The notes beneath the pieces are model-generated. The model saw only the letters and a list, made by a program, of their open reading frames with translations, was not told the origin of the DNA and ran no database searches. From the NCBI RefSeq assembly GCF_024171405.1, contig NZ_JALJZT010000002.1, positions 2,170,001-2,234,000 of the forward strand: a stretch of DNA of 64,000 nucleotides. The letters are read 5' to 3'. The stretch comes from Qipengyuania citrea (GTDB taxonomy: Bacteria > Pseudomonadota > Alphaproteobacteria > Sphingomonadales > Sphingomonadaceae). The position numbers were made by a program, and so were the translations under genes. Shown here in pieces: positions 41,778 to 50,077 of this stretch (its first letter is position 1; each line of letters starts with the position of its first letter).

Positions 41778-42038
41778 TCAGCGGTGGCCCGGGTCTGCGC
41801 CTTCGGAAATATCCATCAGCTGCGACTGGTCGACCCCGTCGGCGGGCCCGCCTTCAAGCACGAAGCGGCGATCGCAATAGCCGCAGTCGACATAGCCATG
41901 CTCGTCGATTTCGAGATAGATCTTGGGGTGGCCGAGCGCGGCGGGTTTGTAGTTCGCCCCCGTCCTGATGTCGGTCGCGCCGTCGCACCACACGCGCCGC
42001 GTGGTGACCTTGGTGATTTCGGGAGGAGGCAGGCTCAT
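41778..42038 (-). CDS. NDUFS6-like zinc-finger protein (zf-CHCC)
   Basis: An 86-aa protein with a CHCC zinc finger. The ligands appear to be Cys of RVWCDG, His of GHPKIYLEI and the pair DCGYCDRRF, the pattern of the zf-CHCC family that includes complex I accessory subunit NDUFS6. In alphaproteobacteria the homologue binds complex I; that role here is inference. ATG 42038 is preferred over an in-frame TTG at 42074. It is divergent from the ABC ATPase gene. Confidence 0.85.
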   Translation of the reverse strand: MSLPPPEITKVTTRRVWCDGATDIRTGANYKPAALGHPKIYLEIDEHGYVDCGYCDRRFVLEGGPADGVDQSQLMDISEGADPGHR

Positions 42039-42092
42039 GCGCAAGCCGATAATGGGTTTGACGGAGCTGCTCAAGAGCCTAGGTCACGCGGC

Positions 42093-43031
42093 ATGACCAC
42101 CCCACCTGCGATCAAGATCGACAATCTCGTCAAGGAATACGCCTCGCCCGGTCCGGGCTCGCCGCCCAAGCTGGCGCTCAAGGGCGTCAGCTTCGATGTG
42201 CCGCAGGGCGGCATTTTTGGACTGCTGGGCCCCAATGGCGCGGGCAAGTCCACGCTCATCAACATCCTTGCCGGGCTGGTGCGCAAGACCAGCGGCAGCG
42301 CCGAGGTCTGGGGTTTCGACATCGCGGGCAATCCGCGCAACGCCAAGCGCTCGATCGGGATCGTGCCGCAGGAAATCGTCTTCGATCCCTTCTTCACCCC
42401 GTTCGAAGTGCTGGAGAACCAGGGCGGCTTCTACGGCATACCCAAGGCCGAGCGGCGCAGCGAGGAACTGCTCAAGGCAGTGCATCTGTGGGACAAGCGC
42501 GATGCCTATGCGCGCACGCTGTCGGGCGGGATGAAACGGCGCCTGCTGATCGCCAAGGCGATGGTTCACTCGCCGCCGATCCTGGTGCTCGACGAGCCGA
42601 CCGCCGGCGTCGATGTCGAACTGCGCCGCCAGCTGTGGGAACTGGTCACCGAACTCAACCGCGAGGGCGTGACCGTGGTGCTGACAACGCATTATCTAGA
42701 GGAAGCCGAGCAGCTGTGCGACCGCATCGCGATCATCAATCACGGCGAACTGATCGCCGACAAGCCGACTCGCGAACTGGTCGACATGGCGCGCGAAAAG
42801 ATCGTCTCGATCACGGTCGACAAGGATCTCGGCGGGCCGATCATGGAACCGGCTTTCACCAAGGCCGAAGTGATCGAGCCGCGGCGGCTGGAGATCACCT
42901 ATGACCGCGACAAGACGAGCGCGGGACAGGTGCTCGCGCTCGTCCAGTCGCACGGCTATGCGATCGAGGATGTCACCACCCGCGAAGCCGATCTGGAGGA
43001 CGTGTTCGTCCAGCTGACCGGCGCGGGATAG
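42093..43031 (+). CDS. ABC transporter ATP-binding protein, export type
   Basis: A 312-aa ATPase of the drug/lipid export class (CcmA/NodI/DrrA-like). Walker A is GPNGAGKSTLIN, the signature is LSGGMKRRLLIAKAM, Walker B is ILVLDEPTAGVD and the H-loop is VLTTHYLEEAE. The C-terminal about 80 residues form the extra domain typical of this class (ending READLEDVFVQLTG). No permease gene is beside it, so the membrane partner must lie elsewhere. Confidence 0.9.
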   Translation: MTTPPAIKIDNLVKEYASPGPGSPPKLALKGVSFDVPQGGIFGLLGPNGAGKSTLINILAGLVRKTSGSAEVWGFDIAGNPRNAKRSIGIVPQEIVFDPFFTPFEVLENQGGFYGIPKAERRSEELLKAVHLWDKRDAYARTLSGGMKRRLLIAKAMVHSPPILVLDEPTAGVDVELRRQLWELVTELNREGVTVVLTTHYLEEAEQLCDRIAIINHGELIADKPTRELVDMAREKIVSITVDKDLGGPIMEPAFTKAEVIEPRRLEITYDRDKTSAGQVLALVQSHGYAIEDVTTREADLEDVFVQLTGAG

Positions 43032-43040
43032 GCCTGCGCG

Positions 43041-43229
43041 TTACAGGAAGGCGCGCGGCCCGAGCCCTGCATCGCGGACCTTCTGTACCGCCCACAAATG
43101 CGGTTCGACCTCTTCCATCGGAGCCTTGCACTTGCGGCAGCGCCCGACCTGCTGCCCGCTGACGCGTGTTACATTCGCGTTGTCGACGCTGTGCCTACCC
43201 AAGGCACAGCCGATACGTCCCAAAGTCAT
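43041..43229 (-). CDS. Small zinc-ribbon-like protein of unknown function
   Basis: A 62-aa protein with a CxxC pair (GRCRKCKAPMEEV) plus an upstream Cys-His segment (GCALGRHSV), together possibly one zinc site. GGAAGGGTCGCGAG just upstream of ATG 43229 is a good ribosome site, which supports a real gene. I do not recognise a named family. It sits convergent to the ABC ATPase gene and divergent from nadB. Confidence 0.6.
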   Translation of the reverse strand: MTLGRIGCALGRHSVDNANVTRVSGQQVGRCRKCKAPMEEVEPHLWAVQKVRDAGLGPRAFL

Positions 43230-43367
43230 GATCTCGCGACCCTTCCAAACCCGTTGTTTTGTCCCCTGTCGATTCGCCCCCTAGTGCAGCAAGCGGCTGA
43301 CAATAACCTCGCTGCGCCGAATCGTTCCTTGCTTGCCGCGTAGTGATTGCGTCGGCATGACGCGGGC

Positions 43368-44954
43368 ATGACAGACACCCCTTACGACGTCCTCGTCATC
43401 GGTTCGGGCGCTGCCGGACTTACCGCCGCGCTGGCGCTGGCGCAGACCAAGCGCGTGCTGGTGCTCGCCAAGGGCCGGCTCGACAGCGGCTCCACCGCCT
43501 GGGCGCAGGGCGGCATCGCCGCCGTGCTCGACGCGGGCGACACGTTCGACAACCACATCCGTGACACGATGGTCGCCGGGGCGGGTCTCAACGACCAGGA
43601 GACGGTCGAATTCGTGATCGAGCGCGCGCCTGCCTCGATCGACCGGCTGTGCGAGCTGGGCGTGCCCTTCAACCGCGAGGAAGGCGACCTTCACCTGACG
43701 CGCGAAGGCGGGCATTCGCACCGCCGCATCGTCCATGTGAACGATGCCACCGGCTGGGCGGTGCAGGCCGCGCTGCTCAAGGCGGCGGAGGAAAGTCCGA
43801 ACATCACGCTGCTGCCCGGGCAAAGCTGCATCGACCTGGTCACCGGGCGCAACCAGGCGGATTATTCGGGGTCGGGCCGCGTGTGGGGTGCCTATGCGCT
43901 CGACGAGGCTACCGGCGACGTGGTGACGCATGTCGCGCGCGCGACCGTGCTGGCGGCGGGCGGGGCGGGGCGCGTGTACCAGTTCTCGACTGCGCCACGC
44001 GGCGCGACGGGTGACGGGATCGCCATGGCATGGCGCGCGGGCGCGCGGGTCTCCAACATGGAGATGATGCAGTTCCACCCGACCTGCCTCTACAATCTCG
44101 AGGTCAAGAATTTCCTCATTACCGAGGCAGTGCGCGGCGAGGGCGGGAGACTCTTCAACCCCGTCACCGGCGAGCGCTATATGGAGAAATACGACCCCGA
44201 GCGGATGGAACTGGCGCCGCGCGATATCGTGGCGCGCGCCAATGACGACCAGATCAAGCGCCATGGGCTCGACTATGTCCATCTCGATATAAGCCACCAG
44301 CCGCCCGAATTCGTGAAGGAGCATTTCCCCACGATCCACGAAAAGCTGCTCGGCCTCGGCATCGACATGACCAAGGGGCCGATCCCGGTGGTGCCGGCGC
44401 AGCATTATACCTGCGGCGGGGTGAAGATCGGGCTCGATGCGAAGACCGACTTGCCGGGTCTGTGGGCGGCGGGGGAATGCACCGAAAGCGGGCTCCACGG
44501 CGCCAACCGGCTGGCCTCGAATTCGCTGCTCGAATGCTTCGTCTTCGGTGAGGCGGCGGCCAGCGACATCCTGTCGTGCTGGGACGACCTCGATGATCCG
44601 CCCGCGATCCTGCCGTGGGATGCCAGCCGCGTGACCGATTCGGACGAGGAAGTGGTGATCAAGCAGAACTGGACCGAGATCCGCCGCTTCATGTGGAACT
44701 ATGTCGGTATCGTGCGGACCACCAAGCGGCTGGAACGCGCGGGCAACCGGATCGAGATGATGCGCAAGGAAGTGGAGGACTATTACGGTTCGTTCCGCGT
44801 CACGACCGATCTGATCGAGCTACGCAATTTGCTCGATTGCGCGGGGCTGATCGTGACCAGCGCGCTCAGGCGCCACGAAAGCCGCGGGCTGCATTACATC
44901 ATGGATTATCCCGCCACCGACCCGGTCGCGCGCGACATGGTGCTGGTGCCCTGA
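43368..44954 (+). CDS. nadB: L-aspartate oxidase
   Basis: First enzyme of NAD synthesis from aspartate, 528 aa, FAD flavoprotein of the fumarate reductase/succinate dehydrogenase superfamily. The FAD motif is VIGSGAAGLTAALAL near the N-terminus. The substrate segment HTRxGGHS-like reads LTREGGHSHRRIVH, and MQFHPTCLY, HYTCGGVKI and GLHGANRLASNSLLE follow. ATG 43368 gives the normal start. nadA and nadC are not adjacent. It converges with the PilZ gene. Confidence 0.95.
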   Translation: MTDTPYDVLVIGSGAAGLTAALALAQTKRVLVLAKGRLDSGSTAWAQGGIAAVLDAGDTFDNHIRDTMVAGAGLNDQETVEFVIERAPASIDRLCELGVPFNREEGDLHLTREGGHSHRRIVHVNDATGWAVQAALLKAAEESPNITLLPGQSCIDLVTGRNQADYSGSGRVWGAYALDEATGDVVTHVARATVLAAGGAGRVYQFSTAPRGATGDGIAMAWRAGARVSNMEMMQFHPTCLYNLEVKNFLITEAVRGEGGRLFNPVTGERYMEKYDPERMELAPRDIVARANDDQIKRHGLDYVHLDISHQPPEFVKEHFPTIHEKLLGLGIDMTKGPIPVVPAQHYTCGGVKIGLDAKTDLPGLWAAGECTESGLHGANRLASNSLLECFVFGEAAASDILSCWDDLDDPPAILPWDASRVTDSDEEVVIKQNWTEIRRFMWNYVGIVRTTKRLERAGNRIEMMRKEVEDYYGSFRVTTDLIELRNLLDCAGLIVTSALRRHESRGLHYIMDYPATDPVARDMVLVP

Positions 44955-44972
44955 CGAGGCACCCGGGCGGCA

Positions 44973-45428
44973 TCAGCCCGTTACCGACCGCCAATTGGCT
45001 GCCGACCAGTCGCTGCGCAGCATCCAGTCGTCGAGCGCGAAGTGCCGCACCACCCCCACGCTGATGGGTTCGAGGAAGAAGATGCCGATGCTCTCGCCGA
45101 GCTGCCAGGCGACTTCGCCCTGCGCGATATAGCCGGGCAGCAGCACGACTTCGACCGGCGTGCCGACATCGGCAATCAGGTCGCGGCACTCGATCATGCA
45201 TCCCGAAAGCGACAGATTGCGCATGGCACAGCGTAGACCGGTGCCGCCGATCGTGACGCGAAGATTGTCCTGCGTCTGGCTTCGCTGTTCGTCGCGTCGG
45301 TCCATCGCTCGTTCCCTCGTTCCGCCCAATGGGGCAGCGCGATTCCCTTCTACATCCCGGTCCAAGTCGGGAAGCTGAACAGCCGCGGCGGCGGTAGCCG
45401 TGCGATGATCCATTGCCGTCAAAGCCAT
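44973..45428 (-). CDS. PilZ domain protein, probable c-di-GMP effector
   Basis: A 151-aa protein with a disordered N-terminal about 45 residues and one PilZ domain. The c-di-GMP motifs are present: RRDEQR gives the RxxxR part, and NLSLSG gives the (D/N)xSxxG part. So it should bind the messenger and act on motility, adhesion or polysaccharide output; the target is not known. The GAGGGTGA ribosome site precedes ATG 45428 (GTG 45437 also in frame). It is divergent from the hydrolase gene. Confidence 0.85.
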   Translation of the reverse strand: MALTAMDHRTATAAAAVQLPDLDRDVEGNRAAPLGGTRERAMDRRDEQRSQTQDNLRVTIGGTGLRCAMRNLSLSGCMIECRDLIADVGTPVEVVLLPGYIAQGEVAWQLGESIGIFFLEPISVGVVRHFALDDWMLRSDWSAANWRSVTG

Positions 45429-45618
45429 TTCGTTCACCCTCGAGCCACGCCAATGCGTGCCATCCGCGCGGGGATATGCCAGCGGTCGGCGCGGTAGGAT
45501 TGTAAGCACACGCCATTGTGATGAGCCGGCGAAACCCACAGCTGCAGGCCGGTTTGCGCTGGACAAGGGCATGAGCATGCGATGAGGTCTCCAGCCGGAA
45601 TTCGGAGGAGGTAGAGCA

Positions 45619-46509
45619 ATGCCCAAGGCAATCGCGAACGGGATCGAGATTCACTACGAGGAACAGGGCGACAAGGCCGCCCCGCCCATGCTGCTCATCA
45701 TGGGGTTCGGCGCGCAGCTGACGCTGTGGCCCGACGAACTGGTCGAGGCGCTTGCCAGCCGCGGCTTCCGTGTCATCCGCTACGACAATCGCGATATCGG
45801 CCTCAGCCACAAGTTCGACGGGGTCAAGGCGCCGGGGCTGGTCAAGATGACGCTCCTCTCCAAGCTCGGGCTCAAGCCCAAAGTACCCTATACGCTGGCC
45901 GATATGGCCGATGACGGGGCCGGCTTGCTCGATACGCTGGGCATCGAGAAGGCGCACATCGTCGGCGCGAGCATGGGCGGGATGATCGCCCAGCATTTCG
46001 TCTCGCGGCATGCCGACAAATGCCTGTCGCTCACCACGATTTTCTCGACCACCGGCAATCCCAAGCTGCCGCCCGCCAAGCCCGAGGCGATGAAGGCGCT
46101 GGTTACCCGCCCCGACAGCACCGATGAGAAGGTGCTGGTCGAGCATGGCATGATGGTGGCGCGCACGATCGGTTCGCCCGGCTATCCGACCGAGGACGAG
46201 CGCCTGCGCGAGCGCACCACCGCCAGCGTGCGCCGCAGTTTCTACCCCGAGGGGCCGACACGGCACCTCTCGGCGATCGTCGCGGATGGAGACCGCCGGG
46301 GCATGCTGAAAGACGTTACCGTGCCGACGCTGGTCTTGCATGGCGAAGACGATCCGCTGGTGCCCTGCGAGGGTGGCCGCGATACGGCGGCCTCAATCCC
46401 CGGCGCCAAGCTGAAGACCATCCCGGGCTGGGGCCACGACCTGCCGCTCGAGCTGGTCGACGAGCTTGCCGATGCGATCACCGGCCATGCCACGGCGAAT
46501 GCCGGCTAG
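45619..46509 (+). CDS. Alpha/beta hydrolase
   Basis: A 296-aa hydrolase. The nucleophile elbow is GASMGG near residue 117, the Asp is in HGEDDPLVP near 248 and the His in GWGHDLP near 275. The cap region and overall pattern (IRYDNRDIGLSHKFDG) match the aclacinomycin methylesterase RdmC-like group of esterases. The physiological substrate is unknown. A strong GGAGGAGG ribosome site precedes ATG 45619. Confidence 0.88.
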   Translation: MPKAIANGIEIHYEEQGDKAAPPMLLIMGFGAQLTLWPDELVEALASRGFRVIRYDNRDIGLSHKFDGVKAPGLVKMTLLSKLGLKPKVPYTLADMADDGAGLLDTLGIEKAHIVGASMGGMIAQHFVSRHADKCLSLTTIFSTTGNPKLPPAKPEAMKALVTRPDSTDEKVLVEHGMMVARTIGSPGYPTEDERLRERTTASVRRSFYPEGPTRHLSAIVADGDRRGMLKDVTVPTLVLHGEDDPLVPCEGGRDTAASIPGAKLKTIPGWGHDLPLELVDELADAITGHATANAG

Positions 46510-46898
46510 GCCCTAACTCGGGCGGTTGTTCGACCAATGGCTGTCGCCGGTCGACCGGCGGACGAACGGAAATTGTCGCTAGTGGTTCGCAAAAGGCGAG
46601 TCTGCTGCGCCGCTGCGCTCGATTCTTGCGTTTGACGATAATGATCTCTTCCGGATGCAGGCGAGAAGTTGCGCTGTCCCCTCAGGGAATTGCCATTTGC
46701 CCTTCCGAGACCCCCTTGCGCCGGGAGTTTGACACGGAATTCTTCGCGCGTATCCTGATGCACAGGACGTCCGGCTCCCGCAGACGCCGGCCTGCCCCGA
46801 TCGACCACTGATTGTGGACCATGGGACTGCCGCCCGCCTTGTGCCGGGCGTGCAACGCGACTGCGGCCGATCATCTTTGCACGCGAAAGGATGATCCG
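46510..46898. other. Non-coding region upstream of the TonB-like gene
   Basis: No gene I trust. It begins with a 16-bp perfect palindrome CGCCGGTCGACCGGCG (46545-46560), possibly a hairpin at the end of the hydrolase transcript. It contains the promoter listed separately. An open frame at 46626-46811 is Arg/Pro-rich with a TTG start and no ribosome site, and I reject it. Confidence 0.5.
46729..46756 (+). promoter_or_regulatory. Sigma-70 type promoter for the TonB-like gene
   Basis: TTGACA at 46729-46734 and TATCCT at 46751-46756 are separated by 16 nt, close to the housekeeping consensus. The predicted start is about 46763, giving a leader of about 135 nt before the gene at 46899. Confidence 0.55.
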
Positions 46899-47381
46899 AT
46901 GAAATCCCCCCTTATAGCCTTTGCCGGTGCCTTGCTGGTGACCGGCGTCCCCGCGACCTCGCAGGACATCGTGGTCTCGGCGGAGAGTGCCGCCGTCGAG
47001 ACGATTTCCCGCGACCTCGATCGCAATCTCCTGCGCGCCGACTGGCCGCGGCGCGAGCTGGTTGGCGAAGGGATTGCCATGGTGCGGTTCCAGCGCGGCG
47101 CCGATGGCCGCCCGGCCGATGTGAAACTCTATCGCAAATCGGGCCAGCGCAGCGTGGATCGTCGCGCGCTGGTGGCGGTTGCCCGGCTGGGCCGGAGCAA
47201 TCCGCTCCCGGCGATCGGGGCGCCCGACCAGATCTTCCAGGCCAACATCGTCCTCGCCAACAGCCACCAGGCCTTTGCCGATCTGTCGTCGCAGCTGGCG
47301 AAGCTGGAACAGGCGCGCCTCACCGACCCGCGCGAACGCACCGTATTCGCGTTCAATTCGGCTCCGCGCACCGCGTCCTAG
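46899..47381 (+). CDS. Exported TonB C-terminal-like domain protein
   Basis: A 160-aa exported protein with signal peptide MKSPLIAFAGALLVTGVPATS. The domain after about residue 45 has the look of a TonB C-terminal fold (GIAMVRFQRGADGRPADVKLYRKSGQRSVDRRALVAVARLG), including the G-x-(A/P)-x-x-V and S-G pattern. It has no N-terminal Pro-rich membrane anchor, so it is not a full TonB. Function is unknown. GAAAGGATG precedes ATG 46899, a moderate ribosome site. Confidence 0.7.
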   Translation: MKSPLIAFAGALLVTGVPATSQDIVVSAESAAVETISRDLDRNLLRADWPRRELVGEGIAMVRFQRGADGRPADVKLYRKSGQRSVDRRALVAVARLGRSNPLPAIGAPDQIFQANIVLANSHQAFADLSSQLAKLEQARLTDPRERTVFAFNSAPRTAS

Positions 47382-47931
47382 CGCCGGCCCCGGCACTGTT
47401 CTTCGGCGTTGCCGTGATCCCGTGCTGCGGACGGGTTGCGGCGGCGCCGGAGTCTGTGCCGAATGCCCGCCTCGATTCCAAAATTGCGCACCCGGATTCG
47501 ATTGTCTCACAAGCCGGACGGATCGTTTTTGCCCGCAAAATTTTTTTCACGGATTCATTTAGCCCCTTGCGCTCGCCCGAAGTCCAGCTTGGTCCACGCG
47601 TCGCGGCGTTGCAGCCGGATAAGGCACCGCGTCTGCCGGGCCCGAACCAGCCCTAAATCGGTGTTGACCCTCTTGCGCCGGAGTGCCGCCTGATTCAGTA
47701 TCTAGTGGTCAGGCTACCATGGGTACCCACAAGACCTAGCTTTTGGCGGCCGGCTCCCCATATTGGAGAGCCCCGCCCCAGCGGCATGGCTGTGGGGAAA
47801 AAGGGGAAAAGTTTTCGCCCCGGAGCCACACAAAATTGGTAGGCGGGGCAGTGGTCTCGTCGACTCGAACACAACCGGAACGCGGGTGGCCTGATAGCGG
47901 CCCGCGGAGCACTCAGACGGCGGGGCACACG
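47382..47931. other. Long leader/promoter region upstream of nrdA
   Basis: 550 nt without a convincing gene. TTTTGCCCGCAAAA followed by seven T (near 47527-47547) could be a weak terminator for the preceding gene. GTATCTAGTGG (47698) and GACCTAGC (47733) lie about 34 nt apart and loosely resemble paired NrdR boxes. From 47770 the leader can fold: GCCCCGCC (47770-47777) pairs with GGCGGGGC (47842-47849), enclosing GGGGAAAAG/TTTTCGCCCC. This would be a structured 5' leader of nrdA. Confidence 0.4.
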
Positions 47932-49953
47932 ATGGATTTCAAGAGCGGGAACGATACGGCGATGGCATTGGATTTCGACACACAAGACACCGCGCCCGAA
48001 CCCACCACCGAAGAGAAAGCGGTCGCCATGGACAAGACGGACAAGGGCAGTGACGAACTGGTCCAGGCAGCGGCGGGCGAGGCGCTGGCCGGCGCGGTCG
48101 CCAGCGCGACCTCGGAAGCGGCCGAACATGACAGCAAGAAAGTGCTCGATCGCCGGTTCGACGTGAAGACCGACGAGAGCCGCGATGCGCTGCTGACCGA
48201 ATTCGGCAAGGAAACGCTGACCGATCGTTACCTGCTGCCGGGCGAAGGCTATCAGGACCTGTTCGCGCGTGTGGCCGATTACTTCGCCGACGATGCCGAA
48301 CATGCGCAGCGGCTTTACGACTATATCTCGAACCTGTGGTTCATGCCCGCCACGCCCGTCCTGTCGAATGGCGGCACCACGCGCGGCTTGCCGATTTCCT
48401 GCTATCTCAACAGCGTGTCGGACAGCCTCGACGGCATCGTCAACACCTGGAACGAGAATGTCTGGCTCGCCTCGAAGGGCGGCGGCATCGGCACCTATTG
48501 GGGCAATGTCCGCGGGATCGGCGAACCGGTCGGCCTCAACGGCAAGACCAGCGGCATCATCCCCTTCGTGCGGGTGATGGATTCGCTCACGCTCGCAATT
48601 TCGCAAGGCTCGCTGCGCCGCGGTTCGGCGGCCTGCTACATCGACGTTTCGCACCCCGAGATCGAGGAGTTCCTCGAGATCCGCAAGCCGAGCGGCGACT
48701 TCAACCGCAAGGCGCTGAACCTGCACCACGGCGTGCTGGTCACCGATGCCTTCATGGAAGCGGTGCGCGCGGGCGAGGAATTCGACCTCGTGTCCCCGCG
48801 CGACGGATCGGTGCGCAAGACCATCGACGCGCGCGGCCTGTTCCAGAAGCTGGTCGAAACCCGGCTCGCCACGGGCGAACCCTACATCGTGTTCTCCGAC
48901 ACGGTGAACCGCATGATGCCCAAGCATCACCGCGAACTGGGGCTCAAGGTCTCGACCTCGAACCTGTGCGCCGAAATCACGCTGCCCACCGGCATCGACC
49001 ATCTCGGCAACGATCGCACTGCAGTGTGCTGCCTGTCCTCGCTCAATCTCGAGAAATGGGACGAATGGAGCGGCGACAAGCAGTTCATCGAGGACATCAT
49101 GCGCTTCCTCGACAACGTCCTGCAGGACTATATCGACCGGGCGCCCGACCAGATGGCGCGCGCGAAATATTCGGCCATGCGCGAACGCAGCGTGGGCCTC
49201 GGCGTGATGGGCTTCCACTCCTTCCTCCAGGCCAAGAGCATCGGCTTCGAAAGCCCGATGGCCAAGGTGTGGAACCTCAAGATGTTCAAGCATATCAGCG
49301 CCAAGGCGGAAGAAGCCTCGCTGGTGCTGGCGCAGGAACGCGGGCCGTGCCCCGACGCCGCCGAAACCGGCGCGATGGAACGCTTCAGCTGCAAGATGGC
49401 GATCGCGCCGACCGCGTCGATCAGCATCATCTGCGGCGGAACCAGCGCCTGCATCGAACCGATCCCGGCCAACATCTACACGCACAAGACGCTGTCGGGC
49501 TCGTTCATCGTCAAGAACCCCTATCTCGAGAAGATCCTCGACAAGAAGAGCAAGAACTCGACCAATGTCTGGAATTCGATCCTCGAGCGGGGCGGCAGTG
49601 TCCAGCACCTCGACTTCCTGACGACCGAGGAAAAGGCCACCTTCAAGACCAGCTTCGAAATCGACCAGCGCTGGTTGCTCGAATTCGCCGGCGACCGGGC
49701 CCCCTTTATCGACCAGGCGCAGTCGCTGAACCTGTTCATCCCGGCCGATGTCGACAAGTGGGACCTGATGATGCTGCACTTCCAGGCGTGGGAAAAGGGC
49801 ATCAAGTCGCTCTACTACCTCCGCTCGAAGAGCGTGCAGCGCGCCGGTTTCGCGGGCGGCGTGGAAGCGGACAACACCGCCGATGCCGCGAAGTTCGAAC
49901 TGGCCGCGGGCGCCGAGCAGACCGATTACGAGGAATGCCTCGCCTGTCAATAG
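47932..49953 (+). CDS. nrdA: Ribonucleoside-diphosphate reductase, alpha subunit (class I)
   Basis: Catalytic subunit of ribonucleotide reductase, about 673 aa. It has the NTP-reducing barrel with active-site cysteines (ISCYLNSVSDSL and NLCAEITLP), FSCKMAIAPTASISIICGGTSACIEPI and SLYYLRSKSVQRAGF near the end. The C-terminus EECLACQ carries the redox cysteine pair. The N-terminal ATP-cone domain of longer NrdA proteins is absent. The start is uncertain: ATG 47932 or ATG 47962. The last codons Cys-Gln-stop (TGT CAA TAG) appear to be supplied by the inserted island, not by the host gene. Confidence 0.95.
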   Translation: MDFKSGNDTAMALDFDTQDTAPEPTTEEKAVAMDKTDKGSDELVQAAAGEALAGAVASATSEAAEHDSKKVLDRRFDVKTDESRDALLTEFGKETLTDRYLLPGEGYQDLFARVADYFADDAEHAQRLYDYISNLWFMPATPVLSNGGTTRGLPISCYLNSVSDSLDGIVNTWNENVWLASKGGGIGTYWGNVRGIGEPVGLNGKTSGIIPFVRVMDSLTLAISQGSLRRGSAACYIDVSHPEIEEFLEIRKPSGDFNRKALNLHHGVLVTDAFMEAVRAGEEFDLVSPRDGSVRKTIDARGLFQKLVETRLATGEPYIVFSDTVNRMMPKHHRELGLKVSTSNLCAEITLPTGIDHLGNDRTAVCCLSSLNLEKWDEWSGDKQFIEDIMRFLDNVLQDYIDRAPDQMARAKYSAMRERSVGLGVMGFHSFLQAKSIGFESPMAKVWNLKMFKHISAKAEEASLVLAQERGPCPDAAETGAMERFSCKMAIAPTASISIICGGTSACIEPIPANIYTHKTLSGSFIVKNPYLEKILDKKSKNSTNVWNSILERGGSVQHLDFLTTEEKATFKTSFEIDQRWLLEFAGDRAPFIDQAQSLNLFIPADVDKWDLMMLHFQAWEKGIKSLYYLRSKSVQRAGFAGGVEADNTADAAKFELAAGAEQTDYEECLACQ

Positions 49954-49955
49954 TA
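49942..49955 (+). repeat. Left attachment repeat (attL) of the island
   Basis: GCCTGTCAATAGTA. It matches 11 of 14 bases of the copy at 59021-59034 (GCATGCCAGTAGTA). In nrdA it encodes Ala-Cys-Gln-stop. GCC is the host side; TGT CAA has non-GC wobble bases unlike host usage and fits the island side. Confidence 0.8.
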
Positions 49956-49973
49956 ATGTTGTGCTGTGTCTCA
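49955..49973 (+). repeat. Left subterminal inverted repeat of the island
   Basis: AATGT (49955-49959) and GTGTCTCA (49966-49973) recur inverted at the right end as TGAGACAC (58995-59002) and ACATT (59007-59011), with spacing differing by 2 nt. They sit just inside the attachment repeats, where recombinase arm or core sites are expected. Confidence 0.5.
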
Positions 49974-50028
49974 TTCTATGGAACAGGATGGGGCTGCAGT
50001 CAATAAATGACTTGAAAAAGTGAGAAGT

Positions 50029-50072
50029 TGTGCCCTCATGGATCGGGAAACCCCGTAAACCATGAGGGCACA
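50029..50072 (+). promoter_or_regulatory. Hairpin hiding the ribosome site of the first recombinase gene
   Basis: A perfect 13-bp stem: 50029-50041 pairs with 50060-50072, with an 18-nt loop that itself contains GGGaaaCCC. The 3' arm holds GAGGG (50064-50068), the only Shine-Dalgarno-like sequence, 9 nt before the TTG start at 50078. Any transcript running in from nrdA would form the stem and hide the site; a transcript starting inside the stem would not. No T-run follows, so it is not a classic terminator. Confidence 0.6.
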
Positions 50073-50077
50073 CCGTC

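Noticed and set aside
46626-46811. Plus-strand open frame of 61 codons upstream of the TonB-like gene
   Set aside because: TTG start, no ribosome site, Arg-rich end, and it runs through a good promoter.
47414-47656. Overlapping open frames in the nrdA upstream region
   Set aside because: Two frames overlap each other with no ribosome site or recognisable domain; the region looks like regulatory DNA.
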